Shown here piece after piece: positions 7,114 through 14,341 of a DNA stretch of 21,516 nucleotides. This DNA comes from CAYTRP01 sp964625145 (GTDB lineage Bacteria; Sumerlaeota; Sumerlaeia; SLMS01; JAHLLQ01): contig CAZVAQ010000051.1 in assembly GCA_964625145.1 (NCBI GenBank), forward strand, positions 1-21,516, given 5' to 3'. The position numbers and the translations under genes were made by a program. Numbering within the stretch: the stretch's first letter is position 1; each line of letters begins with the position of its first letter. Below the pieces are notes generated by a model. It saw only the letters and a list, made by a program, of their open reading frames with translations, had not been told where the DNA came from and did not search any database.

Positions 7114-7388
7114 TTGGGTCCAATCGGGGGATGCCTGGTTGCTGCCTGCAATTCCCGGATGCGCATTCCAATATTTGCCGATGTTGCTGGGGTTGAACGA
7201 ACCGTACTTGGCTGGTTGCAACCCCATGGCCCAGCCGAGGCTGGCGCATCCAAACTGCTGAATCACAGGATTTCGAGCGAGTGGGTAAACTGTGTTGAAG
7301 CATGTTGGCAAGGGTAAACCCGCTTGGGAGGGGTCTGGCTGGCGGATTCCCGGCCTGCTTCAAGGGGGTGACCTGTGGGCTCAAACAA
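7114..7388. other. Intergenic region between the two paralogues
   Basis: Together with the terminator at 7389-7418 and the leader, this fills the 355 bases between two minus-strand genes. It holds a short palindrome (CCAGCC-GA-GGCTGG, 7231-7244) and two GGGTAAAC copies (7283-7290, 7312-7319). The promoter of paralogue A should be here, but no clear -35/-10 pair stood out. No RNA gene seen. Confidence 0.35.
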
Positions 7389-7418
7389 CAACGGGCGACC
7401 CCGAAGGGCCGCCCGTTG
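7389..7418 (-). terminator. Terminator of the second DUF4623-like gene
   Basis: A long stem, CAACGGGCG (7389-7397) with CGCCCGTTG (7410-7418), plus an inner CCC/GGG and a CGAA loop. On the minus strand it follows the stop at 7447 and is followed by TTGTTTGAG. Confidence 0.75.
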
Positions 7419-7446
7419 AAAGGCACCAGAATTGCCTGAAGCCGGG

Positions 7447-8889
7447 TCAGAACAGCGGCCACTCGGCCACCGAGGAGTTTGAGCCGGAGCGCGTGGCGGT
7501 CACCGGTCCGTGGGTGCTGGTGACGCCGTTGGCATCGACGTCCTCCAGGATGTAGGAGCGGCTCTCGCCGGGGGCGAGGACCTGGCTGTCGACGAGGCTG
7601 TAGGAAGCGCCGTTCCCCGCGCTGGGGATCAGGATGGCGTTGACCTTGGAGTTGTCGGCGGCGCGGTAGACATTGAAGCCGACGTTGTCGATCTCCGAGG
7701 CCGTCTCCCAGTTGATGGTGACGGTGCCGGAGGGCTCGTTGACCGAGGCGGTGAGGCTGGCGAGCTCGGCAAGGAGGACTTCCTCGTCGGAGAAGGAGAC
7801 GATCATGTTGTTGCCGATCATGCCGACAAACCGTCCCCGTACATCAACAGCGACTCCGCCGCCCATGGCTGCGTTGTTGGCGACCGGGGCTCCCGGGGCA
7901 TCGGTTGCCAGGTATTCCGTAGCTGTCCCGACTCCATCATGCACATCCAGGACACGGAGGGTGGTGCCTGCGGGCGTGGTATCGCGCTCGATGTATCCGA
8001 AGTAGCGCCGGCCGTCGAGGACCATGGGGCGAGGCCGTGCCGAGTTCGAGCCGATCGTGGTCGTGGGGATGGAGGCGAGCTGGTTGCCATCGGCATCGTA
8101 ATAGCGCGTGTTGTTGTTGGTCATGTTGTAGTAATTGCCGAGTGAATCGATGGCGGCACCCCACGTTTGTGCACCCAGCATGCCAGTAGTAGTGAAGGGC
8201 TCCACAGAAGTGACCGTGCCCGTTGCCTCATTGATGCGGACCAGGTAGATGAGATCCGCAACATCGGGACTCACCGTGCCGACGCTCAAGTACAGAGTGG
8301 TGGTGCCTCCACTGTGGGTGGCTGTCATGTCGTCGCCGACGCGAGGGTTTTGCTTTGTCGTATTGGGGAGGGGTGGTCCGATGGGCGACGGATCGGCGCC
8401 AGAATCAGTACGGTTGGAGTACACCACTGAAGGCGCGCCGAGCGTATTTTCCGTCTCAACACCAGAGGAACCATCGGAATGCCAGCGGTAGATACGAAGC
8501 GCGCCCGTGTTGACATTCGTCGCCACGTTTGAAACGTAGACCGAATACGCGTCGCCACCGAGATCGACCACGGCGATTGAGTTAAAAGTGATCGCGCCAC
8601 CCGAAACACCAGTCGTGTCCATGCCGGAGGCGGAGATTAGTGTGCCATCTGCCGCATTGATTCGGGCCACGTGATTTCCACTCTCGCGATGTGGGATCAG
8701 GATGGTGTCCGTGACCGGATTGTAGGCCATGGTGCGAGCCAGATTGCCGGTGATAAACGACGCGTCGGCAGCCTCGATTCTCCAATGTTCCGTGTAATCA
8801 GCGCCTGCAGGAACTGAAATGGCCAGGAGTGCGGTGGCCATTGCACCGGCCAGAATACCTTGAACTGCCCTTCTGCTGAGAACTGTCAT
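7447..8889 (-). CDS. Secreted DUF4623-like beta-propeller protein with C-terminal FnIII-like module (paralogue B)
   Basis: A 480-residue exported protein, tandem paralogue of the gene to its left. I start it at the ATG at 8887-8889 (MTVLSRR), preceded by AAAGGACGGAG; the frame stays open for 94 codons upstream but no signal peptide or leader supports that. The signal peptide runs to about residue 31 (ending VPAGAD) and is followed by YTEHWRIE, identical to paralogue A. The propeller-like region has ARTMAYNPVTDTILIPHRES, GVSGG and LRIYRWHSDG. Residues ~371-480 repeat the shared module and end EWPLF. The N-terminal domains are clearly diverged, whereas the module is nearly the same, so the copies have different outer faces on a shared C-terminal part. 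Function is unknown; a cell-surface or matrix role is inference. The start faces the divergent MCE gene across a 344-base gap. Confidence 0.82.
   Translation of the reverse strand: MTVLSRRAVQGILAGAMATALLAISVPAGADYTEHWRIEAADASFITGNLARTMAYNPVTDTILIPHRESGNHVARINAADGTLISASGMDTTGVSGGAITFNSIAVVDLGGDAYSVYVSNVATNVNTGALRIYRWHSDGSSGVETENTLGAPSVVYSNRTDSGADPSPIGPPLPNTTKQNPRVGDDMTATHSGGTTTLYLSVGTVSPDVADLIYLVRINEATGTVTSVEPFTTTGMLGAQTWGAAIDSLGNYYNMTNNNTRYYDADGNQLASIPTTTIGSNSARPRPMVLDGRRYFGYIERDTTPAGTTLRVLDVHDGVGTATEYLATDAPGAPVANNAAMGGGVAVDVRGRFVGMIGNNMIVSFSDEEVLLAELASLTASVNEPSGTVTINWETASEIDNVGFNVYRAADNSKVNAILIPSAGNGASYSLVDSQVLAPGESRSYILEDVDANGVTSTHGPVTATRSGSNSSVAEWPLF
7552..7749 (-). repeat. Near-identical module DNA, copy B
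   Basis: Partner of 5745-5942 (offset 1807 bases, same strand). The tight identity is confined to the module-coding 3' part of the two genes. Confidence 0.75.
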
Positions 8890-8910
8890 GGCATTTCTCC
8901 GTCCTTTGGG
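8890..8910 (-). promoter_or_regulatory. Conserved leader with ribosome binding site, paralogue B
   Basis: The minus strand reads CCCAAAGGACGGAGAAATGC just before C-ATG, sharing AAAGGACGGAGAA with paralogue A. It fixes the start at 8889. Confidence 0.6.
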
Positions 8911-9233
8911 TTTGGGGGGAAACAAGTCCTTCTTGATTCGGGCTTGCCGCCGGTCAGCAAAATGCCATCTTCCGGGCCCTTGGGCCGCATGGAACCACAG
9001 ATGGGTGCTGTGGAGTGGACACTTCTGCCGAGCCGCGACGCGCCGTTGGTCTCGAAGGACGGTGATGCGGGTTTCTTTATGCTTCGTAGGATCTTGCGGG
9101 GAAGGCGGGCAAGACGAAATTCGCCAGTCATCCGCGGGGTCGCCCGATGGTCTCCTATTGCCCACGACCATTCGGGTCTGGCTGCTGGTGGTCGCCTATG
9201 GGTGAAGTCCTATCCTGGAAGGTATTTCTCAAC
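8911..9233. other. Divergent intergenic region between paralogue B and the MCE gene
   Basis: This should carry promoters in both directions. It holds a 6-bp hairpin (CCACAG at 8995-9000, CTGTGG at 9008-9013). I found no convincing promoter boxes, RNA gene or small coding frame with a ribosome binding site. Confidence 0.35.
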
Positions 9234-10334
9234 ATGCCCCACACATCCGGAATGGCCGTCAAGGTCGGCATTTTCGTGGTTATCGGCTTGATTCTCCTGA
9301 TCGGCTTCAGCTTGCGGGTGGAGCAGAATGGCCTGCGGGGGGAGACCTATCAGGTGGATGCCTATTTCAAGAACGCGCTGGGACTTGAGGTCGGCTCGGA
9401 GGTCTCGCTGCACGGCGTTCGTGTCGGCCGGGTCGACGAGCTGGGCTTTGACCCCGCGCGCAAGGCCGTTCGTGCCCGGCTCACCATGTCCTCCGAATAT
9501 CCCCTGCCCAACGACTCAAAGGCCTCGGTGGAGAGATCGGCCCTGCTGGGCAGTTCCTTCATCGTAGTCGACTATGGCGATGGGCGCCAGATGCTGGCCA
9601 ACGGGGGGGAGCTTCCGACGGAGGAACGTCCCGGTCTGGACCAATTGATCGCGGCGGTGACCGAGGCCAGCGAGGACGCCCGGGAGCTGATGGCCACCTA
9701 CCAGGAGGGTGGCGATGATCTGTTCAACCGGATCAACGAGGTCATCGAGGAGAACCGCGCGCAGTTCAAGGAGACCAGCGATGCGTTCGCCTCCGCCGGT
9801 CCCAAATTGGATGCACTGGCCGAGCGGCTGAACGAGTTCGCCAATGACATCGCGGAAGGGAAGGGCACCATCGGCAAGCTGTTTGCCGACGATGGACTCT
9901 ACAATGACCTGAATGCCCTGTCGAAGGATCTGCAGGAGTTGGTGGCCGATGCCCGCACCAACGAGGAGGGGACGCTGTACAAGCTGATTTATGACGACAC
10001 CCACATTACGCGGGCGGAGGAGGGATTCCAGAACCTTAGCAAGGCGGGGAAGGAGATCCAGACGTTGCTGGCTGACCGGCGCGATGAGATCGACAGCTTC
10101 CTGGCCTCCTTGTCGGACGTGGGCCCGCGCATTGAAGAGGCCACGCGCAACTTCAATGAGATTGCCGCCAAGGTTAATGAGGGGGAAGGAACCTTGGGCC
10201 GGTTGGTGAACGATCCTTCGCTGTACGAGGATGCCCAGAAGGCGGTGAACCAGGTGGGCGAGTCCTTTGAGGCGAGCGAGGAGCAGGGTGTGATCCGTTC
10301 GTTTGTCGGGGTGCTGTTTGGTGCCTTGATTTGA
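9234..10334 (+). CDS. MCE/MlaD-family lipid transport substrate-binding protein
   Basis: A 366-residue, inner-membrane-anchored MCE-domain protein. Family members hold or channel phospholipids between inner and outer membranes, usually with the MlaE permease and MlaF ATPase. One transmembrane helix lies at about residues 11-27 (VGIFVVIGLILLIGFSL). The MCE domain follows (about 38-115: YFKNALGLEVGSEVSLHGVRVGRV, VERSALLGSSFIVVDYG). The C-terminal two-thirds is helical and carries three copies of a G-T-[IL]-x-[KR]-L-[FIV] motif near residues 211, 246 and 319, as in many long MlaD proteins. The protein ends in a hydrophobic stretch (FVGVLFGALI). I chose the ATG at 9234 because GGAAGG lies upstream and the first helix then starts properly; the frame is open further upstream. 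No permease or ATPase gene adjoins it, so it is an orphan. A strong terminator follows. Confidence 0.9.
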   Translation: MPHTSGMAVKVGIFVVIGLILLIGFSLRVEQNGLRGETYQVDAYFKNALGLEVGSEVSLHGVRVGRVDELGFDPARKAVRARLTMSSEYPLPNDSKASVERSALLGSSFIVVDYGDGRQMLANGGELPTEERPGLDQLIAAVTEASEDARELMATYQEGGDDLFNRINEVIEENRAQFKETSDAFASAGPKLDALAERLNEFANDIAEGKGTIGKLFADDGLYNDLNALSKDLQELVADARTNEEGTLYKLIYDDTHITRAEEGFQNLSKAGKEIQTLLADRRDEIDSFLASLSDVGPRIEEATRNFNEIAAKVNEGEGTLGRLVNDPSLYEDAQKAVNQVGESFEASEEQGVIRSFVGVLFGALI

Positions 10335-10344
10335 GTCGTTTTCG

Positions 10345-10372
10345 CCCCTGCCGCTCTATAGCGCGGCAGGGG
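10345..10372 (+). terminator. Terminator of the MCE gene
   Basis: A perfect 10-bp stem (CCCCTGCCGC/GCGGCAGGGG) with an 8-base loop, 11 bases after the stop. The following sequence (AGTGTCGCTTTATG) has only a weak T run. Confidence 0.7.
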
Positions 10373-10497
10373 AGTGTCGCTTTATGTGGCCTCTTTCGCA
10401 ACATCGTCCTTGCGTTCCCCCCCCATTGGGATCAGGGATTGGGACTATTGAGGCATGATGCGCCGGGACAGGCGCGGCTAAACCTTATATCCGGCCG

Positions 10498-10526
10498 TTG
10501 ACTTTTCGACCCGGATGCCCTGAATA
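10498..10526 (+). promoter_or_regulatory. Possible sigma70-type promoter of the Mgl/roadblock cluster
   Basis: TTGACT (10498-10503) is separated by 17 bases from TGAATA (10521-10526), about 45 bases before the first gene of the cluster. The -35 box is good but the -10 box is poor, so this is a weak call based on position and spacing only. Confidence 0.25.
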
Positions 10527-10570
10527 AGAAGGCCCTTCAACGATACTTCGGGCACCGCTTGCACGCTCCC

Positions 10571-11422
10571 ATGGCCGCAGGAACGCGAGACATCGCGAGA
10601 TTCGAGGCGGAATACCTGACGGGGCGCAACCCGCTGGCGTATATCCCGTTGTGTCAGGCTTTGCGGCGCGAGCGGCGGTTTGCCGAGGCTTTGGAACATT
10701 GCCAGCGCGGCTTGGAATCCACGCCGGATTCGGCGGCGGGCCGCTCCTTGCTGGTAAGATTGCTGACAGATTTGGGGCGGTACGAGCCGGCCTTGCGGGA
10801 GGTGGAACGGGCCGAACGACTGGCGCCGCCGAGCAAGTCGCTCAAGGTTGCCAAGGCGCGGGCGCTCGGAAATCTGGGGAAAATCCAGATGGCCATGGGC
10901 ATTCTGGCGGAGTTGGAGCGAGATCACCTGCTCGACCCGGAAGTCCAGATCCTGTCCCAGGACTTGAAGGCCCTGTCGGTCGAGCGTGCCTCGGATCAGG
11001 TCCGGCTGCCACCGGAGGCGCAGGAACCGCGCCGGCCGGCGAAGTTTGTCTCGATGGAGGATCTGGTGGGGAAGCTTCGGGAGGGGTTGGCGCCTCTGGG
11101 GCTGATCCATACCATTGGGGTGATAGATCTCGATTCGGGCAAATCTTGTGTTGAAGGCGTTCAGGGGTATATCGACTCTGCGGACGTGTTGTTTCAGGAG
11201 GTCGCGACGGCTTGCCATGATCTGGACGGTGGCATCTTGTCGTCGACCTTGATCGAGACCCAGAGGGCGCTAATGATCACCGTACGCCGGCAGAGACGTC
11301 TGGTTGTGGTTGCAGTGGATCCCACCATCGCCCATGCCGGGCGTTTCCTGCTTCGCACGATGCAACTGCTCGATCAGGTGTGTCCCGAGATTCGCCGGGG
11401 AGCCGATGCCGAGGTCTCCTGA
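10571..11422 (+). CDS. TPR protein with C-terminal roadblock-like domain
   Basis: A 283-residue cytoplasmic protein. Residues ~8-130 form helical pairs of the tetratricopeptide type (FAEALEHCQRGLESTPDSA, GRYEPALREVERAERLAP, LGKIQMAMGILAELERDHLL), a protein-protein interaction scaffold. From about residue 160 (SMEDLVGKLREGLAPLGLIH) to 270 the pattern helix, IGVIDLDSG strand, helix, LSSTLIETQRALMITV and RLVVVAVDP strands matches a roadblock/LC7 fold, the fold of MglB-type partners of small GTPases. The ATG at 10571 is preferred to an in-frame TTG four codons earlier, though neither has a clear Shine-Dalgarno. It is the first gene of a seven-gene same-strand run containing an MglA-type GTPase, so a scaffold or regulator of that GTPase is the natural inference. 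The roadblock call is by fold pattern, not strong sequence identity. Confidence 0.7.
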   Translation: MAAGTRDIARFEAEYLTGRNPLAYIPLCQALRRERRFAEALEHCQRGLESTPDSAAGRSLLVRLLTDLGRYEPALREVERAERLAPPSKSLKVAKARALGNLGKIQMAMGILAELERDHLLDPEVQILSQDLKALSVERASDQVRLPPEAQEPRRPAKFVSMEDLVGKLREGLAPLGLIHTIGVIDLDSGKSCVEGVQGYIDSADVLFQEVATACHDLDGGILSSTLIETQRALMITVRRQRRLVVVAVDPTIAHAGRFLLRTMQLLDQVCPEIRRGADAEVS

Positions 11423-11467
11423 GTGGAGACCCGGTCACTGAGAGCCCTTGAAAGGGAGTAATCGTTC

Positions 11468-12397
11468 ATGTTGGCCATCAATCGCGCGAGCACAATCGTC
11501 TTTCTGGCCATCCTTGGTTTGATCGCCATCCCCATGGCGTTTGCCTACACTACCGCGACGGTGCAGGATGTCGTCAGCCTCGGGATCGTGCTGCTGGTGA
11601 TGGAGGTGGGTGTCTATTTTGCCGCAACGCTTTGGTCCAACAGTCGAATCTCGCTGCTGGTGGCCTTGGCGGCTTCAGTGGGCATGGTGACTGTGCGGGT
11701 GCTGTTTTGCATCGCGGCCGTGATGTTGGCGGGGGTTTTCCGGGATGATGTGGCGATGAGCGCCCAGCGTGCGTTGGCGAACCTGTTGAGCAATCCCGTG
11801 GCGGCCATTCTTCATGTGACTTTCATGATGTTCGTGGCGATTCACTTGGTGGAGAAGATGATGCCTGGCAGCTTTGGAGAGGCGATGACCCGGCGTTTGG
11901 CGGGAGTGAGCGACCAACCCGCTCCCGCGCCGACGATCTCCGACATTCGGCAGGCGGTCCACGATGCAGCCTCTCCGAAGGGCGGCTTCATCCAGGTCTT
12001 CAGCTATGAGGAGTTGTCCGGTGTGATCAAGAAGAGCCCGGGGCTGGAGGGATTCGTGATCCTCAGCAGTGAGGGACTGCCCGTGTGGCGAGAGCTTTCA
12101 CCGCGGCTCAATGGCGAGACGCTGACGGCCTTGCTGGCTGGGGCCCGCGAGCGTGCTGGTGAGGCCATGCAGGCCGGTGGCTTGGGCAAGGGGTCGGGGA
12201 TGTTGGTGGAGAACCGGGATCATCTGGTGTATGTGACCTCGCTGGATTCGAATTTCGGTCTGGTCCTGGTCTACAATACCCGCGTGCCGGCTTCGGAGTG
12301 CCTGGCGCGGACGGGGATCCTGTCGAAGACCACCCAGGAGTTCCTGCAGTGGAAGTATCCCGCCCTGCCGCCCATGGCAGCAGGAGTGAGCAGATGA
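11468..12397 (+). CDS. Four-helix membrane protein with cytoplasmic roadblock/LC7 domain
   Basis: A 309-residue integral membrane protein. Four hydrophobic segments are visible at about residues 9-28, 35-54, 61-88 and 108-127. After a short linker rich in Ala/Pro/Ser (about 148-165) comes a roadblock/LC7 domain (about 170-300): a helix (FSYEELSGVIKKSPGLEG), FVILSSEGLPVW strands, a central helix (GETLTALLAGARERAGEAMQ), then GSGMLVENRDHLVYVTSLDS and FGLVLVYNT. This is the classical roadblock order. The ATG at 11468 follows GGGAG at a suitable distance, 45 bases after the TPR-roadblock gene. Roadblock proteins bind Ras-like GTPases; one tied to the membrane could recruit the MglA-type GTPase encoded downstream. 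The membrane domain itself is not a family I recognise. A 161-base gap with an inverted repeat follows. Confidence 0.8.
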   Translation: MLAINRASTIVFLAILGLIAIPMAFAYTTATVQDVVSLGIVLLVMEVGVYFAATLWSNSRISLLVALAASVGMVTVRVLFCIAAVMLAGVFRDDVAMSAQRALANLLSNPVAAILHVTFMMFVAIHLVEKMMPGSFGEAMTRRLAGVSDQPAPAPTISDIRQAVHDAASPKGGFIQVFSYEELSGVIKKSPGLEGFVILSSEGLPVWRELSPRLNGETLTALLAGARERAGEAMQAGGLGKGSGMLVENRDHLVYVTSLDSNFGLVLVYNTRVPASECLARTGILSKTTQEFLQWKYPALPPMAAGVSR

Positions 12398-12434
12398 GAG
12401 CGAAGATGGGGGAATAGTACCGGGCTTGACATCT

Positions 12435-12467
12435 TTGTGACCGGGGTGAAACGAAACCGGGTCACAA
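12435..12467. repeat. Imperfect inverted repeat inside the Mgl/roadblock cluster
   Basis: TTGTGACCGG (12435-12444) pairs with CCGGGTCACAA (12457-12467) with one bulged base and a 12-base loop. There is no T run, so it is more likely an mRNA processing or stability element, or a protein binding site, than a terminator. Confidence 0.5.
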
Positions 12468-12558
12468 CAAAGCGTTAGCCTGGCCCCCCGGGGCTCGGCC
12501 GTTGGATGCGGCGGAGGACCCAAAGCAGACGGAGAAATGACAGTCGGGAGCCATTCAG

Positions 12559-12909
12559 ATGGAACGCACGTTGTCGGAACTGAACAAGACCCCTGGAGTC
12601 ATCGGCTCGTTCGTTGTCGCCGCCGATGGAATCATCGTGGCTTCGGACTTTGCGACGGAGTTGAACGAGGAGATGATCGGGGCGCTGACCTCCTCGATCA
12701 TCAACGCGACGGAGAAGGCCACGAAGAAGATGGAGCAGGGCGAGTTGGTCTCGTTCATCGTGGAGACCGATCGCAACAAGCTGTTTTTCAACTCGACCCG
12801 CTCGGGTTTTCTCGTGTGCGTGGCTGGCCCCGAGGCGAACCTGGGGCTTGTGCGCATTGAGATGCGGGCGGCGTCGACCCGGCTCAACGACATTGGCATT
12901 GGCGTCTAG
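12559..12909 (+). CDS. Roadblock/LC7 domain protein (MglB-like)
   Basis: A 116-residue protein that is a bare roadblock/LC7 domain. Pattern: MERTLSELNKTPGVIGSFVV (helix, then strand), AADGIIVASDF (hairpin), ELNEEMIGALTSSIINATEK (long helix), ELVSFIVETDRNKLFFNSTR (two strands), FLVCVAGPEANLGLVRIEMR (strand and helix). In Myxococcus and Thermus, MglB roadblock dimers act as the GTPase-activating protein of MglA. Because it lies 72 bases before the MglA-type gene, this small protein is one of two candidates for that role; the 161-residue protein at 14342 is the other. The start is well supported: GGGAG lies 8 bases before the ATG at 12559. It has no membrane segment or extension, in contrast to the two roadblock genes before it. 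Confidence 0.9.
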   Translation: MERTLSELNKTPGVIGSFVVAADGIIVASDFATELNEEMIGALTSSIINATEKATKKMEQGELVSFIVETDRNKLFFNSTRSGFLVCVAGPEANLGLVRIEMRAASTRLNDIGIGV

Positions 12910-12981
12910 ATCATGAAGCCACCCCTCCACGGCGCTCCCCACAGAGGGACAACTTCCCCGCGAGGAACTCCATAACAAAAG

Positions 12982-14250
12982 ATGGCAACCCTCAATTACG
13001 CCTTCAAGGAAATCTCCTGCAAGATTGTGTACTATGGGTGTGGTCTTTGCGGAAAGACCACCAACCTGCAGCATGTGCACAAGACGGTGCCCGGCAAGTT
13101 TCGTGGGGAGCTTGTGTCGCTGGCAACGGAGCAGGACCGCACGCTGTTCTTCGACTTCCTGCCGCTTGATCTGGGGGAAGTGAAGGGCTTCAAGACCAAG
13201 TTTCAGCTCTATACGGTGCCGGGGCAGGTCTATTACAACGCCACCCGCAAGCTGGTGCTGCGGGGCGTGGACGGCATCGTCTTCGTCGCCGACAGCCAGA
13301 GGGATCGCCTGCAGGAGAACATCGAGTCCTTCGAGAACCTGAAGGCCAACCTGACCGAGTACGGTTACCGGCTGCAGACGGGTCCGGACGATGACGAGGG
13401 GATTCCTTGGGTGTTGCAGCTCAACAAGCGCGACATGCCCCAGATCTGCACGCGCGAGGAGTTGATGGAGTCGCTGCAGCCTTTCGACCCGCAAGTGGTT
13501 CCGGTGGTCGACTCGGTTGCGGTGACAGGTGTGGGGGTGAAGGAAACCCTCAAGGGAATCAGTTCGCTGGTCATCCAGAAGCTGAACACGGGTCGCGGTG
13601 CGTTGGCTTCGCCTTCCAAGCCTGCCACTCCGGTGCCCGGTCCGTCCGCCGCTCCGGCACGGCCTGCCACGCCTTCACCGGTACCGGAGCCTGCCGCTCC
13701 GTCGGACGATGAGTACGAGCCGATGGAGGAGGAGGAAGAGGGTGTCGAGGTGGTTTCGGCTCTGCCTCCGAAGGCGACGCCTACGCCCGCGGCACCCGAG
13801 CGGAAGTCTCCGACGCCTCCTCCGGTGGCCGCCGAGCCGGCTGCCGCCCACGCGGCTCATCATCCCAAGACGGCCACTCCGGAAGCGCCATCGCTGCTCA
13901 TTTCGCAGGATTGTGTCGCCTTGTGGCGTGGATCGCGCACTGGCAAGGGGGCATTGACCCTTTCGAAGATTGAGGGGACTGACGATTATCAACTGACGGG
14001 CTCGTTGAAGTTCATGGGGATGTTCACGCGTTCGGTCAGCAAGCGGCTCATTTCGCAGGGTGCCCAGGGGCGCAGCCTCGATGGCACGACGCGGGAGTTT
14101 GTCTCCTTCGTGACGGCAGCGGGACAGGATGGACCGGAGATGGAGGTGCTGGCGCTGAACGAGGCGGAGAAGGCCTTGTTCGTCCGGTACAACGGTTTTG
14201 GCGGGGAGATTTGTGTGATGCCGCCAAATCATGAATCCATGCCTGTCTGA
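12982..14250 (+). CDS. mglA: MglA-type Ras-like GTPase with long Pro/Ala linker and C-terminal domain
   Basis: A 422-residue protein. Residues 1-~203 are an MglA GTPase, the polarity switch of gliding and twitching bacteria: P-loop GCGLCGKT (19-26), ATEQDRTLFFDFLPLDLG (switch I side, 48-65), TVPGQVYYNATRK (78-90, switch II) and the guanine-specifying NKRD (148-151). Ordinary MglA proteins end near 195-200. Here a low-complexity segment rich in Pro, Ala, Thr and Ser (about 208-305, with an acidic patch EEEEEG near 250) leads to a further ~115-residue domain (306-422: LLISQDCVALWRGSR, LKFMGMFTRSVSKRL, LFVRYNGFGGEICVM) that I do not recognise. No frameshift separates the parts, so it is a true fusion. 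The ATG at 12982 has only a distant GAGGA. Roadblock genes flank it on both sides, as expected for an MglA/MglB system. Confidence 0.93.
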   Translation: MATLNYAFKEISCKIVYYGCGLCGKTTNLQHVHKTVPGKFRGELVSLATEQDRTLFFDFLPLDLGEVKGFKTKFQLYTVPGQVYYNATRKLVLRGVDGIVFVADSQRDRLQENIESFENLKANLTEYGYRLQTGPDDDEGIPWVLQLNKRDMPQICTREELMESLQPFDPQVVPVVDSVAVTGVGVKETLKGISSLVIQKLNTGRGALASPSKPATPVPGPSAAPARPATPSPVPEPAAPSDDEYEPMEEEEEGVEVVSALPPKATPTPAAPERKSPTPPPVAAEPAAAHAAHHPKTATPEAPSLLISQDCVALWRGSRTGKGALTLSKIEGTDDYQLTGSLKFMGMFTRSVSKRLISQGAQGRSLDGTTREFVSFVTAAGQDGPEMEVLALNEAEKALFVRYNGFGGEICVMPPNHESMPV

Positions 14251-14341
14251 TGCAATGGCTGGAAGCGGCCGGAAGTATGAAGAGGTTTCGAGGGTGTCAT
14301 CGCACCGCAGGTTGTCGTAACGTCAGAAAGGACAGGGAAAG

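Noticed and set aside
7092..7253. A longer N-terminus for paralogue A (54 more residues).
   Set aside because: The extension has no signal peptide and would bury the conserved leader and ribosome site within the coding region; the signal peptide starts at the chosen ATG.
5640..8889. Type IX secretion C-terminal domain or PEP-CTERM tag on the secreted proteins.
   Set aside because: There is no PEP motif with a following TM helix and Arg cluster, and the ending lacks the type IX pattern with its final Lys/Arg-rich strand; the shared W-x-x-[F/Y] end is different.
8890..9171. A longer N-terminus for paralogue B (94 more residues).
   Set aside because: Same reason as for paralogue A; the two extensions are also unlike each other, whereas the proteins match from the chosen starts on.
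12475..13494. A 339-codon frame antisense to the minimal roadblock and MglA genes.
   Set aside because: It overlaps two well-recognised genes completely and shows no domain of its own.
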